Assembly (NCBI GenBank): GCA_016744085.1
Contig: JADGFE010000004.1
Location: 1 to 46,411 of the forward strand
DNA length: 46,411 nt
Reading direction: 5' to 3'
Source of the DNA: Kiritimatiellales bacterium
Lineage (GTDB): Bacteria; Verrucomicrobiota; Kiritimatiellia; Kiritimatiellales; Pontiellaceae
Shown one piece after another: positions 16,687-25,588 of this stretch (position 1 is its first letter; each line of letters opens with the position of its first letter). The position numbers and the translations under genes were made by a program. The notes under the pieces were generated by a model that worked only from the letters and a program-made list of their open reading frames with translations, searched no databases and had not been told where the DNA came from.

Positions 16687-18141
16687 TTATTTGCCGAAAA
16701 TAAACGGCACTTTAATAAAGGCAATCTTTCTGCCAATCTTATCGACTTCCGCCTTGCGCGCCGCTTCAAGCGCTTCCTCTTTAAGGGCCATATCTCCGTC
16801 GCTCGCCTTGATTGCCGCTTCTACTACGCGGAACCGGGTGGTCTTGACGATTTCAGCCATTTCAAAAAGGCCGAGCAAAAGCTGAGCGCCATAGCCCCGA
16901 CCAATTACATCATAACCAGGCCGCCCAAAACCATGATCGGACTGCGGCGCATGGTCTGGCCGAAAGACACCCTGCCAGCCTAAATCGACCAGCGTATGCA
17001 CAACCTTGGCCAGCTCTTCACGATGCTCAGCATGGTGTCCTTCTCGGAAATTTTTACCGTCGGTCTCAATGGGGCGTAGGTGAATGTGCGGGAAAACATC
17101 TTCCATCGACATACCTTTTATTTGGCCATATTCCGCAATCTCCCGGATTACGGCTGTGATGTCGCGGTTGCTCTCATTGGCCATCAGCGAACCGATGCAC
17201 ATGTTGACTCCACAGCCGTGGTCGAGCAGGAATTTATAGCCTGCTGATCCGCCCACCGCGCGTGGGGTGCCGAGAAAGGGTGAAAACGCCGGGTCGTCAG
17301 CGTGGCAGCAAAGGCGTACGCCCGCTGTTTGGGCCACGGGAACAACGGCATTGAGAAAATAGGTAATATGCTCCTGAAGCACCTCTAGGGACATGTCTTC
17401 ATATTTAGCAACAGCGGAACGAAAGTCGGCGAGCGTAAAGCCCTCCTGGGCTCCGGGCAGACCTGCGGTAATCATATTGATCAGGCTTTGCTGGTGTTCA
17501 GTATTGTTATCGAGATATTTATCCCAATACAGCTGAGCCTCTTCGATTTCCGCAGCTGAAAAAGAATTATCATCGATATATTCCTGAACGGTGTCATGTC
17601 GTTTGAGCAGAAAAATATCAAATGCAGCGAAAGCTGCATGGGTATACTTCAGCGTTTTCGAGCCGTCGGGCAGGGTGGTAATGCTCGTTCGGGTCCAATC
17701 GGCCACCAGCATAAAGTTTCCGACCACGTTAATCACGCCTAAGCGGCCTAAGTTCCGCAGGCTTTGTTTATACTTTTGAATGTGCTCTTCGCGGTCCGGG
17801 CTTCCGTTTTTGATATCTTCGGTAAAAACGAGACTTTCGGCAGTATCCCAGACGAGTCCAGTGCGCTCGTTGTTAATCTTGTGCCACTGAAACAGTTTCA
17901 TACCTTCAAGGTCAGTAGGGGCGTTGGAGCAGGGTTTAAACTCAACTTCAATCTTACGTTTGGCCACTTCGGCTTCGGTCCATATTTCTCCGGCAGGAAT
18001 GTGGTGCAGAGCCGTAATAATGTTAGTAACCCCCGGTGTTTGTTGAATATTCCGTATAGATACTACGTCTTCTGGCCCAAACCAGCGCATTCCTGCGCGT
18101 ACTCGTTCCCGATTCCAGTTTAGATTGAAAATTTCGCTCAT
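16687..18141 (-). CDS. uxuA: Mannonate dehydratase
   Basis: 484 residues, longer than the roughly 360-400 of E. coli-type UxuA. It carries GMRWFGPEDVVSIRNIQQ and TNIITALHHIPAGEIWT near the start. VVGNFMLVADWTRTS, AGLPGAQEGFTLADFR and the metal-binding GVRLCCHADDPAFSPFLGTPRAVG follow. The HLR and FRPDHAPQSDHGFGRPGYDV motifs complete the fold. It dehydrates D-mannonate to 2-keto-3-deoxy-D-gluconate. It is transcribed away from kdgK-gnd1-larA-gnd2-uxaC, and both directions share a 362-base control region. The extra length is spread over loops rather than being an added domain as far as I can see. Confidence 0.92.
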   Translation of the reverse strand: MSEIFNLNWNRERVRAGMRWFGPEDVVSIRNIQQTPGVTNIITALHHIPAGEIWTEAEVAKRKIEVEFKPCSNAPTDLEGMKLFQWHKINNERTGLVWDTAESLVFTEDIKNGSPDREEHIQKYKQSLRNLGRLGVINVVGNFMLVADWTRTSITTLPDGSKTLKYTHAAFAAFDIFLLKRHDTVQEYIDDNSFSAAEIEEAQLYWDKYLDNNTEHQQSLINMITAGLPGAQEGFTLADFRSAVAKYEDMSLEVLQEHITYFLNAVVPVAQTAGVRLCCHADDPAFSPFLGTPRAVGGSAGYKFLLDHGCGVNMCIGSLMANESNRDITAVIREIAEYGQIKGMSMEDVFPHIHLRPIETDGKNFREGHHAEHREELAKVVHTLVDLGWQGVFRPDHAPQSDHGFGRPGYDVIGRGYGAQLLLGLFEMAEIVKTTRFRVVEAAIKASDGDMALKEEALEAARKAEVDKIGRKIAFIKVPFIFGK

Positions 18142-18211
18142 ATTTCGCCCCGTTAGTTAAATCGAAGACAATATCAGGACACGCGCGCTAAAAGGCAATA
18201 TATTTCCTTGC

Positions 18212-18239
18212 ATTAAAGTAGATTTAGACGTTATCTCAA
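18212..18239 (-). promoter_or_regulatory. Candidate sigma-70-type promoter of uxuA
   Basis: On the minus strand, -35 TTGAGA and -10 TTTAAT are separated by 16 bases, about 70 bases before the uxuA ATG. Matched by eye only. Confidence 0.3.
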
Positions 18240-18281
18240 ACCATTGAGGCGCTGTTTAGGATGCTTGCGAGCTAGTGTATA

Positions 18282-18309
18282 TTGAATGCTGAATAAAGGC
18301 TGTTAATAA
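18282..18309 (+). promoter_or_regulatory. Candidate sigma-70-type promoter of the kdgK operon
   Basis: -35 TTGAAT and -10 TAATAA with a 16-base spacer, about 195 bases before kdgK. This would leave a long leader containing the TTTGGAG/CTCCAAA hairpin. Matched by eye only. Confidence 0.3.
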
Positions 18310-18503
18310 CCTGTTCACAATAGCTAATCATTTGGAGGAGAGTGAAATAAGACTCCAAAATGGAAAGAACGGGTTGAAAACGTGTATTTTTCGCGATTTT
18401 AAGCCGTAACTAGATGCCTCAAAGCGTAATCTTTTAGGAGAGATCGGATGAGACCACGGAGCTCATAGGTAATAAAATTGTAGACCTCAGTATTGGAGAA
18501 AAA

Positions 18504-19577
18504 ATGACAGAACCAGCACAAAAAAAATATGCTCTACTTGTTGCAACCAGTATGGGAGTTCGGCTGACACCGGTTGATTCACAACCCTTTCACAGCAGCG
18601 ACACCTTTAAGATGCAGGCCACCAGCGCGGAAAGTAATGTAGCGTCTGTTTCATCCTATCTGGGTATGCCGGTTAAGGTGTTAACCTCCTTCGTTAAGGG
18701 CAGCCCCGTTTCGCACTTCATTAAAGACAACCTGAAAAGTCGGCGGATGGACTTTGAAGGGCCGGAGCTTGATCAGGATAATCCGTGGGGCTACCGCCAT
18801 CAGATCAATATGGCTGACAGCGGCTGGGGATCCCGTGGGCCACGTGTACAAAATGACCGGGCCGGTGAAGTGGGCCGCGAACTATGTGCTGAAGATTTTG
18901 ATCTGGAACGAATTTTCGGAGAAGAGGGCGTTCGTATTGTGCATCTTTCCGGGTTGGTTGCGGCGCTTTCGCCAAAGACCTGCAAGCTCTGCCTGGATAT
19001 TGCCCGTATCGCCAAAGAAAACGATTCGCTGATTTCATTCGACCTGAATCACCGCGCCAGTTTCTGGAAGGGTCGCGAGGATGAGCTGGCCAAGGCCTTT
19101 TCAGAAATTGCTTCACGTAGCGATATCCTGATCGGTAATGAAGAAGATTTTCAACTATGTCTGGGTATCAAGGGTCCCGAAGCCGGTGGTTCCGGGTTGG
19201 ATGATAAGATCGACGGCTTTAAGGAAATGATTGGTAGAGTTCAGGCGGCGTATCCGAACGCGAGCTATTTTGGCACCACGCTTCGGGAAGTGCTCTCTGC
19301 CAACAGCCACATGTGGGGCGCGTTGGTCACAGACGGTAAAGACTGGGAAATCATTAAACCCCGCGAAATCGGCGTATTGGATCGTATCGGCGGTGGCGAT
19401 GGTTTTGTTGGCGGACTACTTTACGGCATTCTTAAAGGGTGGGATGTGAAGAAGAGCGCTCGATTTGGCTGGGCAAGCGGTGCACTTGCGGCAACCATGC
19501 TGACAGATTATGCTCAGCCTGCTGACGAAGATCAGCTCTGGAGTATTTGGGAAGGGAACGCACGGGTTAAACGTTAA
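18504..19577 (+). CDS. kdgK: PfkB-family sugar kinase, probable 2-keto-3-deoxygluconate kinase
   Basis: 357 residues; SD GGAG. PfkB features are N-terminal AESNVASVSSYLG, the central strand VRIVHLSGL and SFDLNHRASFW, and NEEDFQLCLG. The ATP-binding signature IGGGDGFVGGLLYG holds the catalytic aspartate near residue 295. In the KDG pathway it would phosphorylate 2-keto-3-deoxygluconate made by UxuA to KDPG. Substrate is inferred from the operon; PfkB kinases vary. First gene of a five-gene operon, 14 bases before gnd1. Confidence 0.82.
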   Translation: MTEPAQKKYALLVATSMGVRLTPVDSQPFHSSDTFKMQATSAESNVASVSSYLGMPVKVLTSFVKGSPVSHFIKDNLKSRRMDFEGPELDQDNPWGYRHQINMADSGWGSRGPRVQNDRAGEVGRELCAEDFDLERIFGEEGVRIVHLSGLVAALSPKTCKLCLDIARIAKENDSLISFDLNHRASFWKGREDELAKAFSEIASRSDILIGNEEDFQLCLGIKGPEAGGSGLDDKIDGFKEMIGRVQAAYPNASYFGTTLREVLSANSHMWGALVTDGKDWEIIKPREIGVLDRIGGGDGFVGGLLYGILKGWDVKKSARFGWASGALAATMLTDYAQPADEDQLWSIWEGNARVKR

Positions 19578-19591
19578 GCGGGAGTTAAAAG

Positions 19592-21043
19592 ATGTCGAAG
19601 GCAGATATTGGATTGATTGGATTGGCGGTGATGGGGGAAAACCTCGTCCTGAACATGGAAAGCAAAGGATTCACGGTCGGGGTTTTTAACCGCACGGTGG
19701 AGAAGGTTGATAAATTTATTTCGGGCCGTGGTGCCGGCAAAAACTTTATCGGTTGCCATAGCATTAAAGAATTATGCGAAAACCTGGAACGTCCGCGCAA
19801 GGTTATGATGCTGGTTAAGGCCGGCCAGGCCGTTGACGACTTTATTGAAAAAATCATCCCGTATCTCGAAGAAGGCGATATTATTATTGATGGTGGTAAT
19901 AGCCATTTTCCTGACACCATCCGCCGAACAAAATATATTGAGAGTAAAGGCTTCCTGTATATCGGCACCGGCGTATCCGGTGGCGAAGAAGGCGCACTGC
20001 TTGGCCCATCGATCATGCCGGGCGGATCTAGTGCAGCTTGGGATTCGGTAAAACCGATTTTCCAGAAGATCTCTGCTCAGACGGATGCCGGTGAACCTTG
20101 CTGCGAATGGGTTGGTGAAGACGGTGCCGGTCATTTTGTAAAAATGGTGCACAACGGTATTGAGTATGGCGACATGCAGATGATCTGCGAAACCTATCAA
20201 ATGATGAAAGAGGGTATCGGCCTTTCAAACGAAGAGATGCACGCAGTCTTTACGGAATGGAATGAATCCGAACTTGATTCCTACCTCATTGAAATTACGC
20301 GCGATATTCTGGGCTATAAAACCGAAGACGGTGAAGCGGTTATCGATCAGATTCTTGATACGGCGGGTCAGAAGGGCACCGGAAAATGGACCGCGGTTTC
20401 GGCATTGGATTGTGGCCAGCCATTAACGCTTATCGGAGAAGCAGTATTTGCTCGTTGTCTTTCGGCTCTGAAAGATGAGCGCGTTGAAGCATCGAAAGTT
20501 TTATCGGGTCCTGCGGTTTCTTTTGAGGGTGATAAAACTGCATTGATCGATGATTTGAAACAGGCACTCTATGCTTCAAAAATTGTTTCCTATGCGCAGG
20601 GCTATCAGCTGATGCGTGCTGCTGCCGAAGAGAATGGCTGGAAATTGAATAATGGTGAAATCGCGCTGATGTGGCGCGGCGGATGTATCATTCGTTCGGC
20701 ATTCCTCGGTAATATTAAAGAAGCGTTTGATACGAATCCGGACCTCGTTAACCTACTGCTCGATCCATTCTTCAAGGATGCGGTTGAAAATGCCCAAGCG
20801 GCATGGCGTCGGGTGATTGTGAAATCGGTCGAACTGGGAATTCCAATGCCGGCCATCGGAGCTGCGTTGGCCTATTTTGATGGTTATCGTGCTGCACGAC
20901 TTCCTGCCAACCTGCTACAGGCTCAGCGCGACTACTTTGGTGCGCACACCTACGAACGCCTGGATAAACCCCGTGGCGAATTTTTCCACACCAACTGGAC
21001 CGGCCGTGGCGGCGATACTGCAGCCACGACGTATATCGTATAA
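19592..21043 (+). CDS. gnd: 6-phosphogluconate dehydrogenase, NADP-type motif
   Basis: 483 residues, a full-length enzyme. The Rossmann motif IGLAVMGENLVLNM is followed by VFNRT (N33-R34-T35), the trio that binds the 2'-phosphate of NADP in classical enzymes. Catalytic HFVKMVHNGIEYGDMQ (Lys, Asn, Tyr), the substrate lysine in QKGTGKWT, and the C-terminal GEFFHT histidine are all present. It oxidises and decarboxylates 6-phosphogluconate to ribulose-5-phosphate. It overlaps the larA-like gene by one base (TAATG). A second copy, gnd2, lies beyond that gene. Confidence 0.93.
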   Translation: MSKADIGLIGLAVMGENLVLNMESKGFTVGVFNRTVEKVDKFISGRGAGKNFIGCHSIKELCENLERPRKVMMLVKAGQAVDDFIEKIIPYLEEGDIIIDGGNSHFPDTIRRTKYIESKGFLYIGTGVSGGEEGALLGPSIMPGGSSAAWDSVKPIFQKISAQTDAGEPCCEWVGEDGAGHFVKMVHNGIEYGDMQMICETYQMMKEGIGLSNEEMHAVFTEWNESELDSYLIEITRDILGYKTEDGEAVIDQILDTAGQKGTGKWTAVSALDCGQPLTLIGEAVFARCLSALKDERVEASKVLSGPAVSFEGDKTALIDDLKQALYASKIVSYAQGYQLMRAAAEENGWKLNNGEIALMWRGGCIIRSAFLGNIKEAFDTNPDLVNLLLDPFFKDAVENAQAAWRRVIVKSVELGIPMPAIGAALAYFDGYRAARLPANLLQAQRDYFGAHTYERLDKPRGEFFHTNWTGRGGDTAATTYIV

Positions 21044-22323
21044 TGATCAGTCAATTCGGAGAACAGGTTTCCATTCAGCCCGACGAACTTCGCGCGCTAG
21101 TTTTTCAAACTCTGGAAAATGCGGGAGAACTGAAGCGTGTGCTTATTTTACCGCCGGATCATACCCGCTTAAATTCCATGGCAGGACCGATCACGGCAAT
21201 GGTCTATGAAAAGCTGACCGCTCAGGGTGTGCAGGTTGATATTCTGCCGACGCTCGGAACGCATAATCCGATGACCGAAGCGCAACTGCGCATGATGTTC
21301 GGAGAAGCGATTCCGCTTGATGCATTCAAGGTGCATGATTGGCGCAATGAGGTGGTACAAAAAGGATTGATCGATGGCGAAATGCTCTCTGAACTTTCCG
21401 GAGGAAAGGTTAATTATACGGTCGGTGTTGAAGTCAATAAGATGCTGTTTAATGACTATGATCTGATTTTATCCATTGGTCAGGTGGTGCCGCACGAAGT
21501 GGTCGGCATGGCCAACTACACCAAGAACATCGTCGTTGGTGCCGGAGGTTCGGACATCATTAATAAGTCGCATTTTCTTGGCGCGGTTGCCGGTATTGAA
21601 AACCTATTGGGCCAAACCGATTCTCCGGTGCGTCGCCTGTTTAATCATGCGGTTGAGACCTATCTGAGCGATCTTTCGATCACGTATATGCTGACGGTGA
21701 TGGAGCAGGATTACGATACGCGCGAAATGCACATGCGCGGTTTTTATGCTGGCGAAGAAGTCGGCGTTTTCGAGGAGGCCTGCAAACTAGCGCGCGCGGT
21801 AAATATCACGTTGCTGGATCGCGAACCAAAAAAAGTGGTCGTCTATCTGGATCCTCACGAATTTCAAAGTACATGGCTTGGCAATAAATCTGTTTATCGG
21901 ACGCGTATGGCCATTGCCGATGAAGGCGAACTGATTGTTCTCGCCCCCGCGCTCAAGGAGTTCGGCGAAGATCCAACCATTGATAAGTTAATTCGAAAGT
22001 TTGGCTATTGCGGTACGCCGGCCACGCTTAAATATGTGGAAGAAGATGAAGAGCTTCGCAATAATCTTGGCGCAGCTGCGCATCTGATTCATGGTTCTTC
22101 GGAAGGTCGATTCAGAATTACTTATTGTCCGGGTGACGGCGTTACGCTTGATGAAGTTCGATCAGTTGGTTTTGAGGCGGCGCCTTATGAAGAAATGGCT
22201 GGTCGATATAACCCAGAAATATTGAAGGACGGTTTCAATACCATGCCTGATGGTGAGGAAATATTTTATATCAGCAATCCCGCGCTGGGATTGTGGGCCT
22301 TTAAAGAAAAGTTTGCGCAGTAA
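21043..22323 (+). CDS. LarA-family nickel-pincer enzyme, probable gluconate 2-epimerase
   Basis: 426 residues. LarA signatures are PPDHTRLNS (39-47), GTHNPMT (H74), VPHEVVGMANYTKNIVVG (H151, K161) and INKSHF (H177). In lactate racemase of L. plantarum the equivalent H174, K184 and H200 bind nickel and the NPN cofactor; the 10- and 16-residue spacings match exactly. The superfamily includes malate, phenyllactate and hydroxyglutarate racemases and D-gluconate 2-epimerases (established). Lying between two gnd genes in an operon facing uxuA, it most likely interconverts gluconate and mannonate (inference). Cofactor genes larB, larC and larE are not in the window. Confidence 0.8.
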   Translation: MISQFGEQVSIQPDELRALVFQTLENAGELKRVLILPPDHTRLNSMAGPITAMVYEKLTAQGVQVDILPTLGTHNPMTEAQLRMMFGEAIPLDAFKVHDWRNEVVQKGLIDGEMLSELSGGKVNYTVGVEVNKMLFNDYDLILSIGQVVPHEVVGMANYTKNIVVGAGGSDIINKSHFLGAVAGIENLLGQTDSPVRRLFNHAVETYLSDLSITYMLTVMEQDYDTREMHMRGFYAGEEVGVFEEACKLARAVNITLLDREPKKVVVYLDPHEFQSTWLGNKSVYRTRMAIADEGELIVLAPALKEFGEDPTIDKLIRKFGYCGTPATLKYVEEDEELRNNLGAAAHLIHGSSEGRFRITYCPGDGVTLDEVRSVGFEAAPYEEMAGRYNPEILKDGFNTMPDGEEIFYISNPALGLWAFKEKFAQ

Positions 22324-22338
22324 GAAGGAGTATTAGAT

Positions 22339-23739
22339 ATGACAAATATTGGAATGATTGGTTTGGGGGTAATGGGGTCAAACCTTGCGCGTAACATGGT
22401 CTCAAAAGGATTTGCAGTTTCGTGTTATGATTGGGACGAATCGTTGCGGACTGATTTTGCAACAAAATTTATTGATGGCTTCGAGCACGCTGGCAGTCTT
22501 AAGGACTTTGTCGAATCTATTGAGCGGCCGCGAAAGATCATGATTATGATCAAGGCCGGTTCCCCGGTTGATTCCGTGCTGGGAGAACTGACACCGCTTC
22601 TTGAACTGGGTGATGTGGTTATTGATGGCGGCAACTCCCAGTGGGAGGACACCGATCGTCGTATCCAATTTTGCGAGGAGCAGGGATTGTTATTCGTCGG
22701 GTGTGGTGTTTCCGGCGGAGAAGAAGGTGCGCTTAACGGGCCGGCCCTGATGCCCGGTGGATCTGCCGGTGCTTGGGAGCTGATTAAACCCATCTTTGAG
22801 GCCATAGCTGCGAAAACCTCTAAGGGTGCGGTCTGTGTCAACTGGATTGGGCAGGGTGGATCCGGCCATTTTGTAAAAATGGTTCACAACGGTATTGAAT
22901 ACGGCGATATGCAGATGATTTGCGAAACGTATCAGGTCATGCGCAATGGTCTTGATATGTCGAACATTGCGATGTCGGAAGTCTTCGGCCGCTGGAATCG
23001 GGGAAAGCTCGACTCCTATCTCATTGAAATTACCCGCGATATTTTGGCCTATGAAGATGAAAGCGGCACGTGCCCGGTGGACTATATTCTCGACGCGGCA
23101 GGTCAGAAGGGCACCGGAAAGTGGACGCTGATCGCTGCTCTTGATGCAGGCGAACCGTTGCCGCTGATTGGCGAAGCTGTATTTGCACGCTGCCTCTCTG
23201 CGTTGAAAGATGATCGGGTAAAAGCCTCCAAAGTGCTGATTGGCCCTAAAATAAAAATTGATGTTGCGCAGGAAGATTTTGTCGCAGAAGTAAAAGAGGC
23301 GCTGTACGGATCTAAAATTATTTCCTATGCGCAGGGGTTCCAGTTGATTCAGCAGGTTTCGCAAGAACGTGGTTGGAAAATTGATTTGGCAGGATTGGCT
23401 CAACTCTGGCGTGGTGGCTGTATTATTCGCTCAACGCTGTTGCGCGTCATTAAAGAGGCATTTGAGCGCGATCCAGCGTTATCCAATTTGTTGCTGGATC
23501 CTTTGATTTCTGAATCGGTTGGCGAAGCACAGGTACACTGGCGTGATGCCGTTGCCCGCATGACTCGTGCAGGGATTGCTTCTCCCGCAATGAGCTCGGC
23601 CTTGTCCTACTACGATGGATTCCGCACAGCGAAAGGCTCTGCAAATCTCTTGCAGGCGCAACGCGATTATTTTGGCGCGCATACCTACGAACGAACCGAT
23701 AAACCGCGCGGTGAGTTTTTTCACACGCAGTGGTTCTAA
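22339..23739 (+). CDS. Second 6-phosphogluconate dehydrogenase, NAD-type motif
   Basis: 466 residues; SD AAGGAG. Same fold and catalytic motifs as gnd1 (HFVKMVHNGIEYGDMQM, QKGTGKWT, FGAHTYE, GEFFHT). After the second Rossmann strand it has CYDWDESL (D31, D33) instead of NRT. An acidic residue there selects NAD over NADP in this superfamily, so NAD-dependence is predicted. The substrate residues are kept, so 6-phosphogluconate remains the likely substrate, though an epimer such as 6-phosphomannonate cannot be excluded. Tandem duplication followed by divergence is the simplest history. Confidence 0.9.
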   Translation: MTNIGMIGLGVMGSNLARNMVSKGFAVSCYDWDESLRTDFATKFIDGFEHAGSLKDFVESIERPRKIMIMIKAGSPVDSVLGELTPLLELGDVVIDGGNSQWEDTDRRIQFCEEQGLLFVGCGVSGGEEGALNGPALMPGGSAGAWELIKPIFEAIAAKTSKGAVCVNWIGQGGSGHFVKMVHNGIEYGDMQMICETYQVMRNGLDMSNIAMSEVFGRWNRGKLDSYLIEITRDILAYEDESGTCPVDYILDAAGQKGTGKWTLIAALDAGEPLPLIGEAVFARCLSALKDDRVKASKVLIGPKIKIDVAQEDFVAEVKEALYGSKIISYAQGFQLIQQVSQERGWKIDLAGLAQLWRGGCIIRSTLLRVIKEAFERDPALSNLLLDPLISESVGEAQVHWRDAVARMTRAGIASPAMSSALSYYDGFRTAKGSANLLQAQRDYFGAHTYERTDKPRGEFFHTQWF

Positions 23740-23756
23740 GCTTCAGGAGAGGAGAG

Positions 23757-25163
23757 ATGAAAATTTTTATGGATGCCGATTTCCTGCTGCAAACGAAAAC
23801 AGCAATCAAGCTTTATCATGAGCATGCAGCCAACATGCCGATCTATGATTACCATTGTCATCTTCCGCCGCAAGAAATTGCGGAGGATAAGCAATACGAC
23901 AATCTTGGTGAAATCTGGTTGGGAGGCGATCACTATAAATGGCGGGGCATGCGCACCAATGGCGTTGATGAAAAATATTGCACTGGCGATGCTGTCTGGC
24001 GCGAAAAATTCCAGAAATGGGCGGAAACGGTACCGCAAACACTGCGCAATCCGCTCTATCATTGGACGCATCTGGAACTGCAGGGATACTTTGATATCGA
24101 TACCTTACTCAGTCCGGAAACCGCCGATGAAATCTACGACGAGTGCACGGAAAAGCTGCGCACACCGGAATATTCAGCACGCAACTTGATGCGTAAAATG
24201 AATGTAAAGCTGGTCTGCACAACAGATGATCCGATCGACGACCTTAAGTGGCATAAACAGATTGCGGCTGATGGATTTGAAATCAAGGTTCTGCCCACGT
24301 TTCGCCCGGATAAGGCTGCCAATCTCGCTGATCCTGAAGCCTATCAACTTTACGTCCAATCATTGGAAAAGGCGGCTGATACCGTCGTGAACAGTTTTTC
24401 GTCATTGGTTGCAGCCGTGGATAAGCGCCATGCTTATTTCCATTCGGTGGGTTGCCGCCTATCCGATCACGGTGTTGCGTATGTGCCTGATGTCGAAGCC
24501 GCGCCATCCGAATTGGATGCTATTTTTAATAAAGTCATGGCTGGGAATACCATTTCGGTAGAGGAGCAGGATGCATTTCTTGCCGCATTCCTTTATGAAG
24601 CTGGAAAGATGAATCATTCCCGAGGTTGGGCACAGCAGTTTCATGTGGGCGTGTTCCGGAATAACAACAGTCGTTTGTTTAATGCGCTAGGTCCGGATAC
24701 TGGGTTCGACTCGATTGCGGACTATCGCCAGGGGCCGGGGTTTGTTCGTCTGCTGGATCGTCTTGATTCTTCGAACCAACTGGCAAAAAGTATCCTATAT
24801 AATATAAATCCATCGGATAACGAACTATTTGCGACCATGATTGGAAACTATCAGGACGGCTCCATTCCCGGAAAAATCCAGTTTGGGTCTGGTTGGTGGT
24901 TCCTTGATCAGAAAGACGGCATGGAAAAGCAGATGAATGCGCTATCAAATCTAGGGTTGCTAAGTCGATTTGTCGGAATGTTGACGGACTCGCGCAGTTT
25001 CCTGTCGTATCCCCGTCACGAATATTTCCGCCGTATTCTCTGTAACTTAATCGGAAACGATGTCGAAAACGGCGAAATTCCAGCTGATATGGAGCTGTTG
25101 GGTATGATGGTTGAAAATATCTGCTACAACAATGCTGTCGAATATTTTGGTATTGAGGTTTAG
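23757..25163 (+). CDS. uxaC: Glucuronate (uronate) isomerase
   Basis: 468 residues from the ATG at 23757, which has SD AGGAGAGG; the track's earlier start adds nine residues in the gnd2 stop region. Amidohydrolase-fold motif IYDYHCHLPP is near residue 27-36, with NPLYHWTHLELQGYF, CTTDDPIDDLKWH and the late SGWWFLDQKDGMEKQMNALSNLGL and LTDSRSFLSYPRHEYFRR typical of UxaC. It converts glucuronate to fructuronate, or galacturonate to tagaturonate. Last gene of the operon; a fructuronate reductase (uxuB) is absent from the window. Confidence 0.95.
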   Translation: MKIFMDADFLLQTKTAIKLYHEHAANMPIYDYHCHLPPQEIAEDKQYDNLGEIWLGGDHYKWRGMRTNGVDEKYCTGDAVWREKFQKWAETVPQTLRNPLYHWTHLELQGYFDIDTLLSPETADEIYDECTEKLRTPEYSARNLMRKMNVKLVCTTDDPIDDLKWHKQIAADGFEIKVLPTFRPDKAANLADPEAYQLYVQSLEKAADTVVNSFSSLVAAVDKRHAYFHSVGCRLSDHGVAYVPDVEAAPSELDAIFNKVMAGNTISVEEQDAFLAAFLYEAGKMNHSRGWAQQFHVGVFRNNNSRLFNALGPDTGFDSIADYRQGPGFVRLLDRLDSSNQLAKSILYNINPSDNELFATMIGNYQDGSIPGKIQFGSGWWFLDQKDGMEKQMNALSNLGLLSRFVGMLTDSRSFLSYPRHEYFRRILCNLIGNDVENGEIPADMELLGMMVENICYNNAVEYFGIEV

Positions 25164-25228
25164 CCACAGAATAACACGGATCAACTCGGAATTTCTGAAT
25201 CAGTGTTCTTCCGTGTTTGTCCGTGGCT
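25162..25228. repeat. Inverted pair of CACGGA-type dispersed repeat units
   Basis: AGCCACAGAATAACACGGA (25162-25180) faces AGCCACGGACAAACACGGA on the other strand (25210-25228), 16 of 19 bases matching. The repeat starts at the uxaC stop and runs into the last codons of the PGPGW gene. Such CACGGAT/AACACGG phrases are widely dispersed in planctomycete-like and related genomes (general knowledge). A relative appears near 25533. Confidence 0.55.
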
Positions 25229-25508
25229 GTGTTTCATTATTGGTTGTCTTATCGCGATTAAATTTTGCCTTCAGCTGTTCATCTTTACGGTGTACATAGT
25301 CGGCGGTTTTGGGGAAGCGGAGTTCTAGCCAGCGCTTGATTCGTCCGAATAGCGGGATCTCGTCAGCCAGTAGGTAAACTCCGATCAGCAAGCTTAGAAT
25401 GCCTTGCCCGGGCGTAATTAGCATGATTAGGCCTGCGAGGATGCAGAACCAGCCTGTCAGATGCTTTAGCACCAACTTCGTATGCTTATTCCATATAAGC
25501 CATTTCAT
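25200..25508 (-). CDS. Small membrane protein of the PGPGW type
   Basis: 102 residues with two hydrophobic segments separated by LITPGQGILSLLIGVYLLADEIPLFG, a match to the PGPGW putative transmembrane family (PF09656) with PGQG in place of PGPG. A basic cytoplasmic tail follows (RIKRWLELRFPKTADYVHRK). The last ~12 residues (TNNETQPRTNTEEH) are encoded by the dispersed repeat at 25162-25228 and are probably an accretion. Function of the family is unknown. It is a single gene convergent with uxaC. Confidence 0.75.
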   Translation of the reverse strand: MKWLIWNKHTKLVLKHLTGWFCILAGLIMLITPGQGILSLLIGVYLLADEIPLFGRIKRWLELRFPKTADYVHRKDEQLKAKFNRDKTTNNETQPRTNTEEH

Positions 25509-25588
25509 GCGTTTGCCTTTAAAAAGAAAAAACCACGGATTGGTGAAAAGTGTGACCTAACCTAGTGGTTCCAAGTGCCACACTTCCT

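Larger units (their letters stand above)
18142..18503. promoter_or_regulatory. Divergent control region of the uxuA and kdgK operons
   Basis: 362 bases without a gene. Candidate promoters face both ways (listed separately). A hairpin TTTGGAG (18331-18337) / CTCCAAA (18353-18359) lies downstream of the candidate kdgK promoter and could be part of a leader or an operator. No palindrome typical of UxuR/ExuR or KdgR stands out. Confidence 0.45.

Noticed and set aside
18331-18359. TTTGGAG/CTCCAAA hairpin as a riboswitch
   Set aside because: Only one short stem with no conserved riboswitch core; at most an operator or leader hairpin.
21043-22323. LarA homologue as a true lactate racemase
   Set aside because: The gene context is hexonate metabolism, with no lactate utilisation genes nearby.
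22690-23403. 237-residue open frame on the minus strand
   Set aside because: Antisense to gnd2 with no recognisable motif.
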